Positions 1-14,165 of a stretch of DNA of 64,000 nt are shown here, in pieces. Below the pieces are notes generated by a model. The model had not been told where the DNA came from. It saw only the letters and a program-made list of their open reading frames with translations, and searched no databases. The position numbers were made by a program, and so were the translations under genes. This DNA comes from Petrosia ficiformis (lineage: Eukaryota; Porifera; Demospongiae; Haplosclerida; Petrosiidae), in contig OX345650.1 of NCBI GenBank assembly GCA_947044365.1, forward strand, positions 4,397,372 through 4,461,371, written 5' to 3'. Each line of letters begins with the position of its first letter. Within the stretch, counting starts at the first letter, position 1.

Positions 1-251
1 TAGAGCTTGAGAGGGTGTTTTTTACGCACCACACCCATTAATTGACCAAGCCCCCGAGAATGACGTAACTTCCTTAACTACGTATACAATGCATACTCGT
101 GTAAGTGACACAAACATATATATATATATATATAGTTCAAACCTGTGGGAAAGCAATCATAGAGATGGCCCTACGGGCCATAAAAAAAGACTGCTATGTA
201 TATAATGCAGAGATATGATCACAGTAGTCAGTCCAAATAGCCAGCACTAAC

Positions 252-372
252 TGCTTATTGATACTGAATACATAAAACAACAATATGAATTTCTGACCAC
301 CACTCAGACAGAAATCATCTCTGATAATATATCTACCAAGGATACCGGTTCCCATGTACAGCACAGCATTAT
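252..372 (-). CDS. Candidate second exon of the same unrecognised gene
   Basis: A 121-nt stretch has an acceptor (CATATAG) and a GTTAGT donor. In one frame it encodes NAVLYMGTGILGRYIIRDDF followed by CLSGGQKFILLFYVFSINK. Its phase does not join simply to the exon at 484-678, so either a boundary is wrong or another exon is missing. Confidence 0.3.
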
Positions 373-483
373 CTATATACATGTACACATAGGCTAGTTA
401 TAATGTATATTATTCTCACAGTGGAAGAAATTACTATATCAGATTCACTGGTAGTTAATGGATTTGGTAGACCTATTCCTTAC

Positions 484-678
484 ATCAAACCAAGGTACGA
501 CTGCCTCATAATTCCTCTGTACATGTAAATGTATATTAATATTTTTATCTAGTCCATTTAGACTCCCTAATTTTGATCCTTCATCAATTAAAAACACTAG
601 AGGCAAGAATAAAGGTCGTATTTCAGCCAATAATAGTTCAGGTAATTTAAAATAGTTAGTAATTTCATACTTGATATA
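484..678 (-). CDS. Candidate internal exon of an unrecognised minus-strand gene
   Basis: A 195-nt open stretch has an acceptor (TCAACAG before TATATC) and a donor (GAT/GTAAGG). It encodes a plausible 65-residue segment that includes LPELLLAEIRPLFLPLVFL and IDEGSKLGSLNGLDKN. Codon use and hydrophobic pattern look like a real protein, but I do not recognise the family. It would belong to a gene downstream of the FERM scaffold gene, mostly outside the window. Confidence 0.4.
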
Positions 679-2970
679 CTGTTGACTGTAGAATATACTG
701 TATATACATTTGTACTGCAGTTAGATTTCTGATCATGTGATTTTCAGTCACATGGCATTAAGTGCTACATTTTTTGCCTAATCATCCAGTCAGGAGCGCA
801 TCGATGAAAAAATGAATGGTTGGAGTGTGCAATTCCCACATAAATAATCGTCATTCCACCTTTTTGTGGGACAAGGTCCCTTTTAGGTTACATATATTGA
901 CACATTCATAATGCATGCCAAGTAAAAGATCTAAATCTAGATGCGCGAAATAAAGGAAGTGAATAGTCACTGATATTAGAAAAGAAGAGTATAAAGAAAT
1001 TGTAGAGAAACAGTGATGAGTTGTTTGCTGACCACTAGTTCCAGCAACTATCCTGAACGTGCAGCTTTTTGAGGACCTACCTACATGAAGGTACTTTATG
1101 TAGATGACATTATTAAGTTTACATACTATCATTGTACTTCCATTGACTACAGTGTACTTTATGAGTGAAGTACACTGTACTTCGAATGTACTACACAGTA
1201 TTACACCTTAGTACTATATAAATGTAAAGGGATTCACACATTACTATGATTACAGTACGAAGTAGTACTATACTATCACCTTATTAAAGTATAGCTCCCA
1301 ACATGGTATGTAAACTTAATAAAGTCAGGTATTATAAATGGCCTTCATACTGTTAGCACAAACAGATTTACCTAGGTCCTCGAATACTTCAGAAAAAGCT
1401 ATGCATTCAGGCAGGTGCTGGAACTGGTGGTCAGCACCAGCCTGAATACATCACTGCTTCCTCCACAACTGTCTTTTTCTAATATCAGCAACTGTTTCCT
1501 TCCTTTGTTTCTCAGGCAGTATGCATCTAGATTTCGTTTTACCTGACATGACATCAATGCGTTATGGGCATGGTTTGTATATTCCAACTTCATTAAGATA
1601 TGCTACATTTCCTGTTAATTATTTATGTGGGAGTTTCACCCCAACCCTTCAATACTTTGCTCATGTCCTCGTGATTTAGTATATCATTGATCAGTTCATA
1701 TCAGCAATTTGTATTTATAATTTATTTTAGTCAATCGTTATTATCCAACATATTTTTTTTTAATACAGGAGGGGAAAGTCTTGTGTGATACTTACTTATC
1801 TATACAACGCAATATAAAATATATATTATTATATAATTATATTTATATACTTCAAAAACCTGACCAACGAAGGTAGTGCTACACTACACACCCATCAGTG
1901 AACTCACATAATTATCAATTATTTTTGGTTGTACATAATAGTAAACATTCTATTAATTATATGATTCAGTGAAAATTATTGATTTGAGGATGTGTTGTTT
2001 TAGTAACTATAACTAAAACCCCTTTTAATAAGGTGTTTTGGCTTAGTTAACTAAACTATAACAGTCTACTGTAATAACTATAACTAACTAAAATGAAAAT
2101 TGGCCAATAATATTAGTTAACTAAAACTAAAATCTAAGCTCAATATTGTTATATTCAAAAGTTTGATAAACTAATCATACTATAACTAAAAGTAGTCGTT
2201 TTTGTACTAAAACAACACTGAAATTTTGCGGATGGGGTCAGAACTGTTGCTTATATTAAATCAGGAATTGATGTACAAATTACTGTACCCCATTTTTCTT
2301 TCAAATTGTTGAAAGTGACTATTGGGGACAGGATGGTAGTGACTCTGTCTAATTTTCAGTACATCTATCAGGCTAAACAAACTTGTACTTACTAGTGCTA
2401 TTTTACACAGTGGAAGTCATGGACCTCAATTGCAACTCCACATGTAAGGCGTGCAGGAAATGTCAATTTTTTTTTTCAGCCAATGATTTCAACAAAAAAA
2501 CTTTTATAGAAATATTATCCCAAAGTTTCTTCCATCTTTTGTTTATATACATAAGTCGCTGCAATTGTGGAAAAGGACTCTGTAGTTATCTCTACGGTAG
2601 TTCAAATGCGTTGCATTGATGGTGAATATTTGATGACCACATTCTTTATCACAACATCTCTGTGACGGTTGCTAGTGATAGTTATGTACATATAGATATA
2701 AATATAGTTTTAAAAGGTTGAAAAATCTTATATTTACAATTGATATATTATATATAGACATTATATATACACTATACAATAATTTTTTCATGCATATAAT
2801 CCATTTTACAACCTGTTGATGTACATATCTATTGTATAGTTAAAACTAATATAGAATATAATGTGAAACACCAATATGACTGAGTGTTTCCAACTTATTT
2901 TTTTGTTTAAAAGAATAGAAAGTCTTATTTTAAAACATGTATTTTTATTATTTGAGTGTCAAATGTGGCT
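679..2970. other. Intergenic stretch with a TIR element and AT-rich sequence
   Basis: An element of about 800 bp runs from CCCACATAAATAAT near 836 to its inverse ATTATTTATGTGGG near 1631. Inside, 890-1060 and 1405-1570 are inverted, diverged copies of one segment (GCTGGAACT.GTGGTCAGCA), so the short ORFs there are not genes. At 1991-2219 there is a copy of the TTTAGTTAACTA MITE. The rest is AT-rich with no credible coding sequence. Confidence 0.6.
1991..2219. mobile_element. MITE with TTTAGTTAACTA-type sequence, copy 1
   Basis: The element opens with GTGTTGTTTTAGT and closes with ACTAAAACAACAC, a clean terminal inverted repeat. Its interior is a chain of TAACTATAACTAAAA words in both orientations. 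Related copies are at 7462-7700, 42360-42601, 49777-49950 and 50640-50935. There is no coding capacity. Confidence 0.6.
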
Positions 2971-5900
2971 TCATACATCTGTTGCAAACATTTTACCACC
3001 CGTTCTTGATCGAGGTAATTCTACTGTGATATATGGTCTGGTTGGAATTGAACCCGGGACTTGACTAATTTGGAAACGAGGATATCCAGTACGAGAATGG
3101 GATTGAGGGTAGATTACACTAGATTTCTGGTTTTGTTGCTCATGAATTGCAGATTGTACATTGTCAAGTTCTTCATAAATATGGTCTTTGAATTGGCTAG
3201 GTCTATTTGATAAACTTTTAGACTTATCTTGCAGAACTGATCGTTCTAACTGACTATGTACTGAATGAGAAATAGTGAGAGACTTGTTTAACTGGCTAGA
3301 ATTTGAAGGTGCAAACCCACCTCCTTGCCGAGAATCTCGAGTCTCCCAGAAATTTTGTGACGTCTGCATCCAATTCATTACACGATGATTTGTTCCCGGG
3401 GCACTACTTTCTAAATTACTCAAATGATCTTGAAATTTTCCTTGATGTTGTCCATGTGGTACATTTTGTCCGTGAGGCATAGCAGCCGCATGTGGATGCT
3501 TAGTATAAAAAGATGGTGAATTAGGAATTGACGATTCATCACCGTTGGATGAAAGTGGAGGTAGATTTACTTGTAAAGGACGCCGAGCATTAAACGAATG
3601 CGATCTTTTTCTATCAAACATATTCACACTGAAATGTCTATTGACAGATAAGTCTTTTAATGGTACACTATTATTCATTCTCTTCTTTTGGTCCTGTTCC
3701 ATATTAGGACCTTCATTCTCTGTCTCAACTGGAGTGATGATATGAGAGTTCTCTTTTGCCGACAATTTATCTTCACTTGGTTCCTTATCATGTGACTGGG
3801 AGATCAATTTATCAATAGAGTGCTGAGTACTTTCTGATGTATTCCCACTATCGGTTTCGTGACTTGTGAATGCAGAAGGGTCTATGACAAGCCCTTTGGT
3901 TGTAGACAAACTCTTGCTTTTTTGGTGAGTCGGAAAAGCCTTCTTTCTCTCCTTTGTGTCCGGAATCTCCTGATATATGGGATCTTGTTGCATCAAACTT
4001 TGTGGGTCATCTCGTTTTGATGTAGTTTTAGTCACATCACCTATACTTGTCTCCTTCACATTATCAGCAGAGGCAGTCTTCTTATGTCCAGCACTAGAAT
4101 CGGAATTCTTTTGTTTGACCCAGTTCATGAATCGTGCGACCTCAAGCGGTAATTGGTTTTGCTCACTACTGTGTGAATGTTTCTTCTGCTTTACCTGTTC
4201 TAATGCCACTTGACGAACAAAGAAATTGGGATCAAACGGAAGACCTGGTACTGATTGTTGAACCATTGGTTGTGTTGGAGTATCTTGCAATAGTTCTTCT
4301 AACTATAGAAGAGAGAGATAAATACATTTATTAATCACATATCATATATTGTGTTACATGGCCATGAGAAATATTTACACAAAAAACTAATTTATATCTG
4401 GTAAAAAAAAACTTCCCTGAAACATTTCATGGATTGCATTATTCTAAATTAAAATTTGTGAAATATTAATCTAGATCACCTTTCGTCAATAATTGAGAAG
4501 CAGTAACGAATCCCAATCCTTGGTAGTGAATTGTGGTTGCTTCTTCATATAAGGAACCATGATTATATAGTATGGTATGGTATAAAAATTATAGTAGGTG
4601 TATAGGCATTGTTAGGTATATCAGATGTATTATTATGTTCTCACTCAAGCATGACATTATTGTATTCTGTGGTTTGTATAAGTAGTATAGAGATGTATGT
4701 GTGGGACTGTTAAAACCAATAGAGTATATTACATTGTGAGGTGCAACCTTGTGGCGGCACCCACAAGTTGAAGTTTCAGTTATTGGACACCCAAAAGTGT
4801 GGTTGCTATGGTAATATACATTATGACTAATAATAGACAAACCTCTAAGTGATTTGTGAGGTCCACTAAGTGTGAAGAATTTTGAAGCAGCTCCTCGCTA
4901 CCACGTTTTGAAAACTCATCGATCTTTTTATCTCCTTGTAGCATATCTTCCTCAGACCTTCCTTTTTGTTCAAAAACATCTGGATCCACAATGCCATCTT
5001 CTTTTAATTTCTGTAAAGCCACTTGAGCTGATAACCTGTCGTAACCTGATTCCTTAGTTACAACCTCTCTCTCGTGATTTCCAGAATATGACAGAGGTTG
5101 ATGTGTGAGATGATTTAAAGGATGTACTTCAATATTGCTTGAACCAGTCTGACTAGGTTTGCCTTGGTGGCTTGAGAATCCACTGTCTTCAGAACTAAGA
5201 AGGATGTGTTTTTCGGTATCTGTTTCTTGTTTTGGGATATCAGTAGGAGAGCTGAGATGTTGTTGTAGCTGGTGTTGTTGATTTTCTTCAACATTTTTAT
5301 TTTCTTTTTCCTTTTGTTTTTCTAATAGATGTGTTTGTTCCACTTGTAAGTTTATTTCGGCCATAATATTATCTAATGCACCAAACGATACATTATCATC
5401 ATCCTTTCCTCCACTGTCAATCATCTCCACGGCAACAAGACTCCTGTGTGGTTTGGGAACATCATAATCAGGGTACTCATTAGGTTTCGGAAAGTCGTAA
5501 TCTGGATACTCATCCTTCAACATGTTCATCTGACTCATAGGTTCTGAGGACGATGACCCCCGACGACTTCGAATCACATAACCCGTTTGACCAGTCACAG
5601 ACTTGTCTGACCTGTTTCCTAGAAATGGACTATCAATGCGACAAAGGTCTGTAAGAGATCGAGGAATGTCGTAATCATTATGTGAATTCGTAGTTACACT
5701 ACTAATTATACTTCCATTAGTCGTTATATCATTTACAGAATGGAGACTAGAGTAAGCAGAAATACTGAATGGGTGTGGTTTGTGATAAAGGGATGGAGAG
5801 GGTCCTGGTGAAGGACGTGGTACAGAATAGAGGTCTTCAGGACGACTTATATTGGCAGAATTTGGACGATACAGAGACGACGGTAATGGAGACAGTTTCT

Positions 5901-7007
5901 TAGTGGAAGTAGGGCTGTGAGATTTCAGCTTATGAAGCTGAGGAGAAGGTAGAGATGGTGAACGCCGATACAATACGGGCGAGTGAGGAGATGGAGGTGA
6001 TATAGTTATATTATGTCTTTCTGTAAGAAATGGTGAACAGCCGCCATTCAGAGAGGGTGAAGTGGAGAGTGGAGGAAGGGAGGGTGAATGGGAGAGTGGA
6101 GTATGGGATGGTAAATGCGTTGATGGAGGAGATATGGTTATATCCTGTCGTTCCGTATGAGATTGTGGTGACATTTTTGTATGGTTTGAAGATTGCTCTC
6201 TGAAAGAAAAGATTTAGAATAATTATAAAAATTAAAATGTAATTCAACTGTAAATTATATCAACTTACTTCTTCTTCTGCTCTTTGACCCAAGATCGTAC
6301 CAATAACCTGTTCTGATGCTTTTTATCATCAAAGCTTTTGTTTAACTCAACAGAACGAGTTCTATCAGTAGATATTTTTCCCTTTACACCATTTCCTATA
6401 GTACTATCTGGAGTTATAGACGATCCTTCAGGTCCCTTAATAGTATGCAGAGCTATTTGTGGTAAACTACTACTACGAGTTTTCTGTGCTGGACTGGATT
6501 CTAAATCTAGAATCACAAATTCTCCTTTTCTTGTGTTTTTTTGTTCATGTTCTGTTTCCTTGTCATCATCATTGTTACCTAAATCATAGGCAAGATCATA
6601 AAGTGAGTCATGCATTGAATTCATTGACTGGATATCAGAAGAACGAACTTCAGCACCAAGCGAGTTTGGACGTGTGGATCCTTCACTTTGAACAGAAGAA
6701 CTGACTGTTTCTGTTGGACTAGTTGGTGATGAAGGCTCACTCTTGTTCTTCATGTGAGTTCCAGAACGAGACAGTAGAGCTTTCAAAACTGGATCATCAA
6801 CAGTTGTATTTGTTGGATGAGGGGACGGATGAGAAATGTTAAGTGGTTGAAGGTCAATCTTGTTTTTGGCGCTACGAGGAAGACTCAATGAACGTTGAAG
6901 ATGACGTTCCTCTTTCTTCTTCTTGTTATCGGTTTTTCCTTTTTCAAGATGCTGAGAGAGTCCATCGGAAGAAGAAGAGGTAGGAAGATGAGAGAATACA
7001 TTTGATT
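2971..7007 (-). other. Disordered tail exons with tyrosine motifs and PDZ ligand
   Basis: The last three exons (739, 1357 and 1332 nt) encode about 1,140 residues without a recognisable globular domain. Visible elements are a Lys/Ser-rich stretch after the FERM domain, two related segments ITISPPSTH and ITISPPSPH, and Tyr motifs YSVP (codons 5818-5829), YDIP (5662-5673), YDFP (5488-5499) and YDVP (5455-5466). There is also a Gln/Glu-rich, probably coiled-coil stretch around LQVEQTHLLEKQKEKEN, and two tryptophan motifs RSWVKEQK and MNWVKQK. The protein ends FATDV, a class I PDZ-binding C-terminus. The tandem repeat EYPDYD(F/V)PKP is precise. The tail is probably a phosphorylation-dependent docking platform; that is inference. 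Confidence 0.85.
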
Positions 7008-10000
7008 CTGTATAAATAGATTGAGAGAAGGTACTTGATATATTTATATATGCATCACTATAATTATAATTTATAACCAAAACAAACTTTGTTATCTAAT
7101 AATTACTCTTCCTGGATACCGCTTTCATAGGATTCTTATGAAATGACAAAATATCACAATTCAGTAAACTTTCCTGTTTCAAACCATTTTGTTGAGTCTA
7201 ATTTTCTTTTGAAGTTAGAAATTAAAATTAAAATTTGATGAATAAGCAGAAGAGAAATGTTTTGAGGGAAAATTTCCTATACACGATATAGATAAGATTT
7301 CATCAAACTTAATTTTTGGGAAAGGCTGCTTCTGCAATATATACTGGTTAACATAATAAGAATAATTACATATTCGTAAGATAATTATTTACCTGGTTTT
7401 CCAAATACTAAAGACCTTTTTGAACTTCTAAAGGAAAGAAATTTACATAAATAAATAAATAGTGTTGTTTTAGTTAACTACTATAACTAAAACCTCTTTT
7501 AGTAAGGTATTATGACTTTTAGTTTACTAAACTATAACTAAATTACAGGTCTACTGTAATGACTATAGCTAACTAAAATGAAAATTTCCCAATAATGGGC
7601 AATTTTAGTTAGTGAACTAAAACTAAAACCCTTTTAGTAAGCCTAATATTATTTTAGTTAATTAAACTACAACTAAAACTATTCATTATTATTATAACTA
7701 AAGTTAGTTACCATGGTTAGTTACTATGGTTACAAACTTTTATCAAACAGTATTATTATGCTTCTGAAAAAATACGAAAATAATCCATGAAACTAACATG
7801 TAAAAGTTGATGTGTTCCACAAATGTATTGTATAGATCTTTGCATGTTTTACTGGAATCAACATCAAAATGAAGTGAATTTATATTACTGTCTGTTGCCT
7901 GGAAAGAGAAGGGAGATTATACATTGAATCAGTCTGTTTATAGAACACAAATATTAACTTACCCAGTCTCCTCTAACTTTAACAATAAACTTCTTTCCTT
8001 TGTAGACAACTTGAACAACTTTAGACCTTTGGAAAAATTGATAAGATTTTAAAATAATTTTCACACACAAGTTCAACTAATGGATGTGATAAATAGTCAA
8101 CCAATCATATTTAAGATGAATAGTAAAACATATGTCCTGCAAAAGTAATATAGGCATGACAACAAATGGGAATGAAGACTTTGTTACTAATCTTTTGCCT
8201 GCCACTACTTTATCAATATGTTGTTTGTTCATCTCTGTGTGCAAACCTGCACACACACAATTACAGACAGACAGATACACAGACACAGACAGACACACAG
8301 ACAGACGGACATACAGACACACACACACACACTGCAGACACACACACACACACACACACACAAAGTCACAAACACTTGGATTACTATAACCCTCTGCCTA
8401 CACAAGGAGTGAGCGTTAATCATGATAATAAGATGAGATAATGAGACAATGATAAGATGAATCAAAGTGACATATTGCTTATACACATACCACTTGTATG
8501 ATTGAATTACAACAAATTCTTTACACATCGATAACCCAAATGGTGATATTCCCAATAGGTAAGGAATCTTTTCTTCATACTGTGTTAATAAAATTCATAA
8601 TAAGAATATAAAATAACATCTTGTGATGAAAATTGATGCAATAAGGATGTGACAAATGAAATAAGGAATTCCCCATTGAAAACATTAATTAATTGTAATA
8701 GATGACCAGATAAGGACATATTGACATTAAAAATTTAATTAATTATTTAACTAATGCACAAGACTTTCTCAAAGGCATAGTGATACCAAAATCAAAACTA
8801 ATGATCCCTAAATATTAATACTATAGTAGTCTCTATAGTACAGGTTTGACAGAATCAAAATTCAAAGTTCTTTAGTACATGTATTACTATGCCTTTTTAA
8901 AAATTCAATCTTTGAAGGAGAAGTCTGTAAAGCCGAAATGTTGTGTGGAGCTTCTATTTTTTCTTTCTAATAAAAACAACTTTTGATTATGATTGTCAAA
9001 CATCTACTAAAGTCTACGCACTCAACAAGACAATGATCATGAAGGACGGCCATTTCATTGGTAAATATAATGATTTGTTTTATAAAAACAACATAAGCAT
9101 TAGCTGTCTATCCTAGTGTAATCCATCTTTAGTGATAAGTAAGGCTAGGACGAATGTGCTAACTTTCAAAACCTTTGTTCATTTGGCATGCATTGATAGG
9201 TAAATTTCCTTTTCGAAGCTTCGCTGACACGCCCACTTTAATGTTTCCACATTTGCACTTAAAATCCAAACATGTGGTTAATATTGTGAGGGTGCTACTG
9301 TAGTCTGTTCACATTCACAATTTATGCTGTGATAACTTTATATATATAGTTTAATGTCATACGATTAATACATGATTATACTATAACTCAATAATGAAGC
9401 AATTGATTGAAATTTGACATACAGAAAAAAGAACAGGAAGGATAATTATATGAAAACGATACAGGTAAAAAGATTGTTGGTCCTTCCAAACTAAAGTTAT
9501 GAAATTTTAAAGGTTGTCGAGGTGAAGGACCTTTGATAACCCAACCATTTCTTCCTTTGTTTATACCATTTACATCTTTGATGGTGCTTTGATAAAAATG
9601 GAGTATTTAGTGTTTCCTGAACTTTAATGTCACATCCTTTTTAATTCTCTATTTACTATGAGATAGGATATGATCTTACCTGGCACTTACCTAAATAATA
9701 GTAAATATAATTTCAAGTTGGATTGAACAGTAGCGCTGAGGTCAAGATGAACAACCTTTAATAACGCTACCATTTCTCCAATTATTACTGTTCAATCCAA
9801 CTTGAAATTACATTTACTATTATATAGCTACATGCAGTGCTCGAATTGAGCATATACGGAAGTATATGCGTATACATTGTTATGAATTTGTTATACTTTG
9901 TTGTAATAGAAAAACAATAGTTAGAGAAAAAAAATTAACAACAATAATGGGGTGTGGTCAAAAAAGCATGTCGGGATAGAGTTCTATTTTACCAGTACTT

Positions 10001-10962
10001 CTGAAAAGGAACTTGAAACATGTTATGCATCTAGTGATAGTAGTGAGGATGAGGATAGCCCTCAGGAAGCTGAAGTTAACATGACAGAATCAGTTGTACT
10101 ACCCGGCCGGCAGGGCCATCGCAGTGACCTTCTTGTTGGGACCAAATGTGGACCAGATGTGGATATTATTGTCCATCTGGATGAGTATACCTTGTTGTCA
10201 TTTTACAATTCAAGCACTGATCATGAGTACATGTCAAGTAACATCATATCCCATCTCAAAAAGGATGTTACATTAAAAGTCCAGGAAACAGTAAATACTC
10301 AATTTTTGTCAAAGCATCGTCAAAGATGTACAATACAAATATTAAATTTTAAAATTCAAAAGTTGATTTACTTCAAAGCTTCCAACAGCTTCCTCATACA
10401 TAATAATTTAATAGAGGAAGTGATGTTGCACTACAATTATGTATATATAGTAACATCATACTTCCTGTAGTAATCAATTATTAGTATGTGGGTGTGTTTA
10501 CAAAAAAACAATGATTTAGTGACAAATTATTGATGAGCCTTTTAAATACTCACTATGGTGTTTAAATAGGAATCCAATTAAATCTGGTATCTAAAATACC
10601 TAATTATCATTCTTCTGGGATTCATTGCTTTTCTCTACAAAGTAGCAAACATTTGTCACACACATATCTATATAAGTCACTTTGATGAACTGTACAGCAC
10701 CACATACATACACTTCCTTATATGGGAACTTAGTGCTCATAATATTGGTCACTTCATGAACTTGCTCGTCTTATATACAAATTTTGTATACAAACTACAC
10801 CATTTAAGAGTATACTATCACTACATTCAATATGTATACATACAATTAGTAATAGTGTGTGTTTGAACTTACTCTGACATTAAATAAAATCATTCCATAA
10901 AATTCCAGGCTCGTCATAATTTTTAGAAATTCTGACCTGGCATCTTGACACGACATACCCCT

Positions 10963-11025
<63 letters not shown>

Positions 11026-13807
11026 GGTATGGGTGTGTAGATATTTGTGGTACAAAGAGCATGTGTGCATGTGGTAAAAAACGTAATGATCCATTCATTT
11101 TGGATGATATAATTATATGGTTCAATAAACAGATGAAATAAAATGATTGGAATTATATTTAAAACTCATTATACCACAAGAACTAAAGTTGTTGTGATTC
11201 TAGTTGGAATAAACAGAGGAAATACAACAATTGGAGGAAGTATAAATTACTCATTATACCACAAGAACTAAGTTGTTGTAATTCTAGTTGGAATAAACAT
11301 AGTGGAATAAAACGATTGGAGGGAGTATAAGGAATGTAAATTATATTTTAAACTCATTAGATCACAAGGACTAAGTTGTTGCAATTCTAAACAGAGGGAA
11401 TACAAACAAGTGTAAACTAATACTGTACCAAATTGTTCGTTAGGATATTTAGAGTGGTGGTTGGATTCTAATATGCATTGAGTGGTGTTTATCCAGTATA
11501 TACTTAATTCTGTCTCAGTAGCCTATATATGTATTATCTGAGAGGTGGTTAATTCATGCTGAGTTGTGGTTATTCTCAACCAGTGCCAACCAGTGTGGAC
11601 AGAACTAAGTTAAACATCTACCCTATATAAATCTGGATCAGGGAGTATGTTGTGTATGTAGATAAGTGATGTAAGTTAAATTGCCTTTTTAAATCAGTTT
11701 GTTAGATATATTATTATTATATTGTGAAAATTCTAGGTATAGTAACATTACTACTCGGGGTATAGAGGAGTCAACTGAATGTAAATTATATTTTAAACCA
11801 GTGTTTTTGATAAGCTCATATGGCACACCATTGGCCCAAAGAGCTTCTTAGTTGGTACTGCACAGTTCTCTCTTTGGGCCAGTGACGCAGTTAATTATGA
11901 TTATACTGTCACTAACAGCATTAGGTTTTCATCAAATGGCTCAAGATGTATTCCCAATGGCGCACACACTAACCATTTTTGAGCCAATTTGGCCCATGCT
12001 TCAAAACTTATCAAAAACTCTGTTTTAAACTGTACTAAATAAGTTCTAGGTATAGTAACACTATGAGGAATGTAAATTATATTTTAAGCTGTATCAAATA
12101 AATTCTAGGTATAGTATGGAGGAGTTAACTAAAATACAGTTGGAATGTAAATTATATTTTAAATAAGTTGTTGAAATGCTATGTAGGTAACACTACTTTT
12201 GGTACGGAGGAGTCAACTAAAAATAATTATAAATTATTGTAGTGGTTGAAATTCTAGTAACACATACTACTCAATAGGGAAGTCAACTAAAATACAGTTG
12301 GAATGTAAATTATATATTTAAATAAGTTGTTGAAATGATATGTGAAGTAACACTACTTTGTATGGAGGAGTCAATTGAATCAATTATACATGTAGATGGA
12401 CATATAGTAAAAATAATTCCTAGAACTAATCTTATAGTTACTATACACTCTTTGTTTAATGACAACTGCCAAGATATTACTGGCTTCGACAAATTTGCAC
12501 AACAACTCAAAAATTAAAGTAGTACAACTGTATTACTGTATTATCATTTTATAAATGCACACTTGCACAGGTGTTTAATAACCATGGTAACCACACTGTT
12601 ACTGTCACTGAAGAAAGAAGAAATACGATGGAAGATAACTATAATGAACCAGATGTTCCTAGAACACATACCCCGCACAATACTGCATAATTTTAGCGAA
12701 GTCATTGACAGAACAGGAGAATATCTTCAGTTTCTTGAATAGACTCACATGTTACTATAAGTAATTACTATGAAAGGCGTTACTGACCGAAAAATGGTGG
12801 ACTTTTCTAAACTGATAATAAGAAAACTCAGGAATTATGGATACTGTGAACTGTATTAGCTGCTGCAAGGTATGGATACGTTCTTATATGACTATTTTCT
12901 AGCTGACTGATGTGTTTAGAAGATGTTTAAAGTATTCTAAAGTATCGATTGCGATTTGTTTGCATGAGAGGACTGACAGACGGACACAGCCAATCACTTA
13001 ACCCCTTTCACAGCATACTGTGTGGGGTAAAAATGAGAACAGAGAAATGGAGCAAGAGGACTTGAGAAAGTGAGTTTGAACTGCACTATGGATGTTCATA
13101 ATAGCACACCTTCAGAGGAATTGATTTGTGAATTTATTAATTCAACTCAACATGATTCTATATTAGGAATATTTGACTCACATCTTGGAATACTGAATCT
13201 TAGTTTCAAAAACAATTTATCGGTTTGCATCATTTTAAAAGTGTTGTTATATACGTACATACACACTTACATATATACGTATAGTGTGACATCCATTCAT
13301 ACATAATAAATAATAATAATAATAATAAAATCTCTATGGATACATACATACATACATACATACATACATACATACATACATACATACATACATACATACA
13401 TACATACATACATACATACATACATACATACATACATACATACATACATACATACATACATACATAATTATCTCTATTATAGAACAATAAGGCACTGTGA
13501 ATATAAGAATCAAACTAAATGTTATCCTTTGTTTACAAATAGTAGAGAAACAGTTGTACCGCAATTTTTCCTAACTTAATTATCATTGGTGAACCCAAAA
13601 TGTGTATTCCCATATATGGGCATTATATACAGCATTAACCCATTCAATTAGACAACAGAATCTAAGAGAGGAAGACATATTTATTAATGTGCATCTGATA
13701 TTTTTGTTGATGTTATATACAACTTAGTTATGAAACTACTTGCATTTTCTGTGAAATAATAATTATGATAATAGACACAATCACAATATGTACATGTATA
13801 GTAATTG

Positions 13808-13841
<34 letters not shown>

Positions 13842-13894
13842 TGTATGTATGTATGTATGTAGGTATGTATGTATGTATGTATGTATAGTAATTG

Positions 13895-13928
<34 letters not shown>

Positions 13929-14048
13929 TGTATGTATGCATGTATGTATGTATGTATGTATGTATGTATGTATGTATGTATGTATAGTAATTGTATATAT
14001 GTATGTATGTATGTAGGTATGTATGTATGTATGCATGTATAGTAATTG

Positions 14049-14082
<34 letters not shown>

Positions 14083-14091
14083 TGTATGTAG

Positions 14092-14122
<31 letters not shown>

Positions 14123-14131
14123 TAGTAATTG

Positions 14132-14165
<34 letters not shown>

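Noticed and set aside
890..1593. Two minus-strand ORFs of 93 and 64 codons
   Set aside because: They lie in inverted, diverged copies of one repeat within a TIR element, read on opposite strands of the same sequence.
12643..12735. Alternative minus-strand exon for the missing F2 helix of the scaffold gene (product containing NDFAKIMQY)
   Set aside because: The phase fits, but resemblance to FERM helices is weaker and the donor poorer than at 15896-15960. Further weak candidates at 13000-13020 and 15650-15685 give products that are too short.
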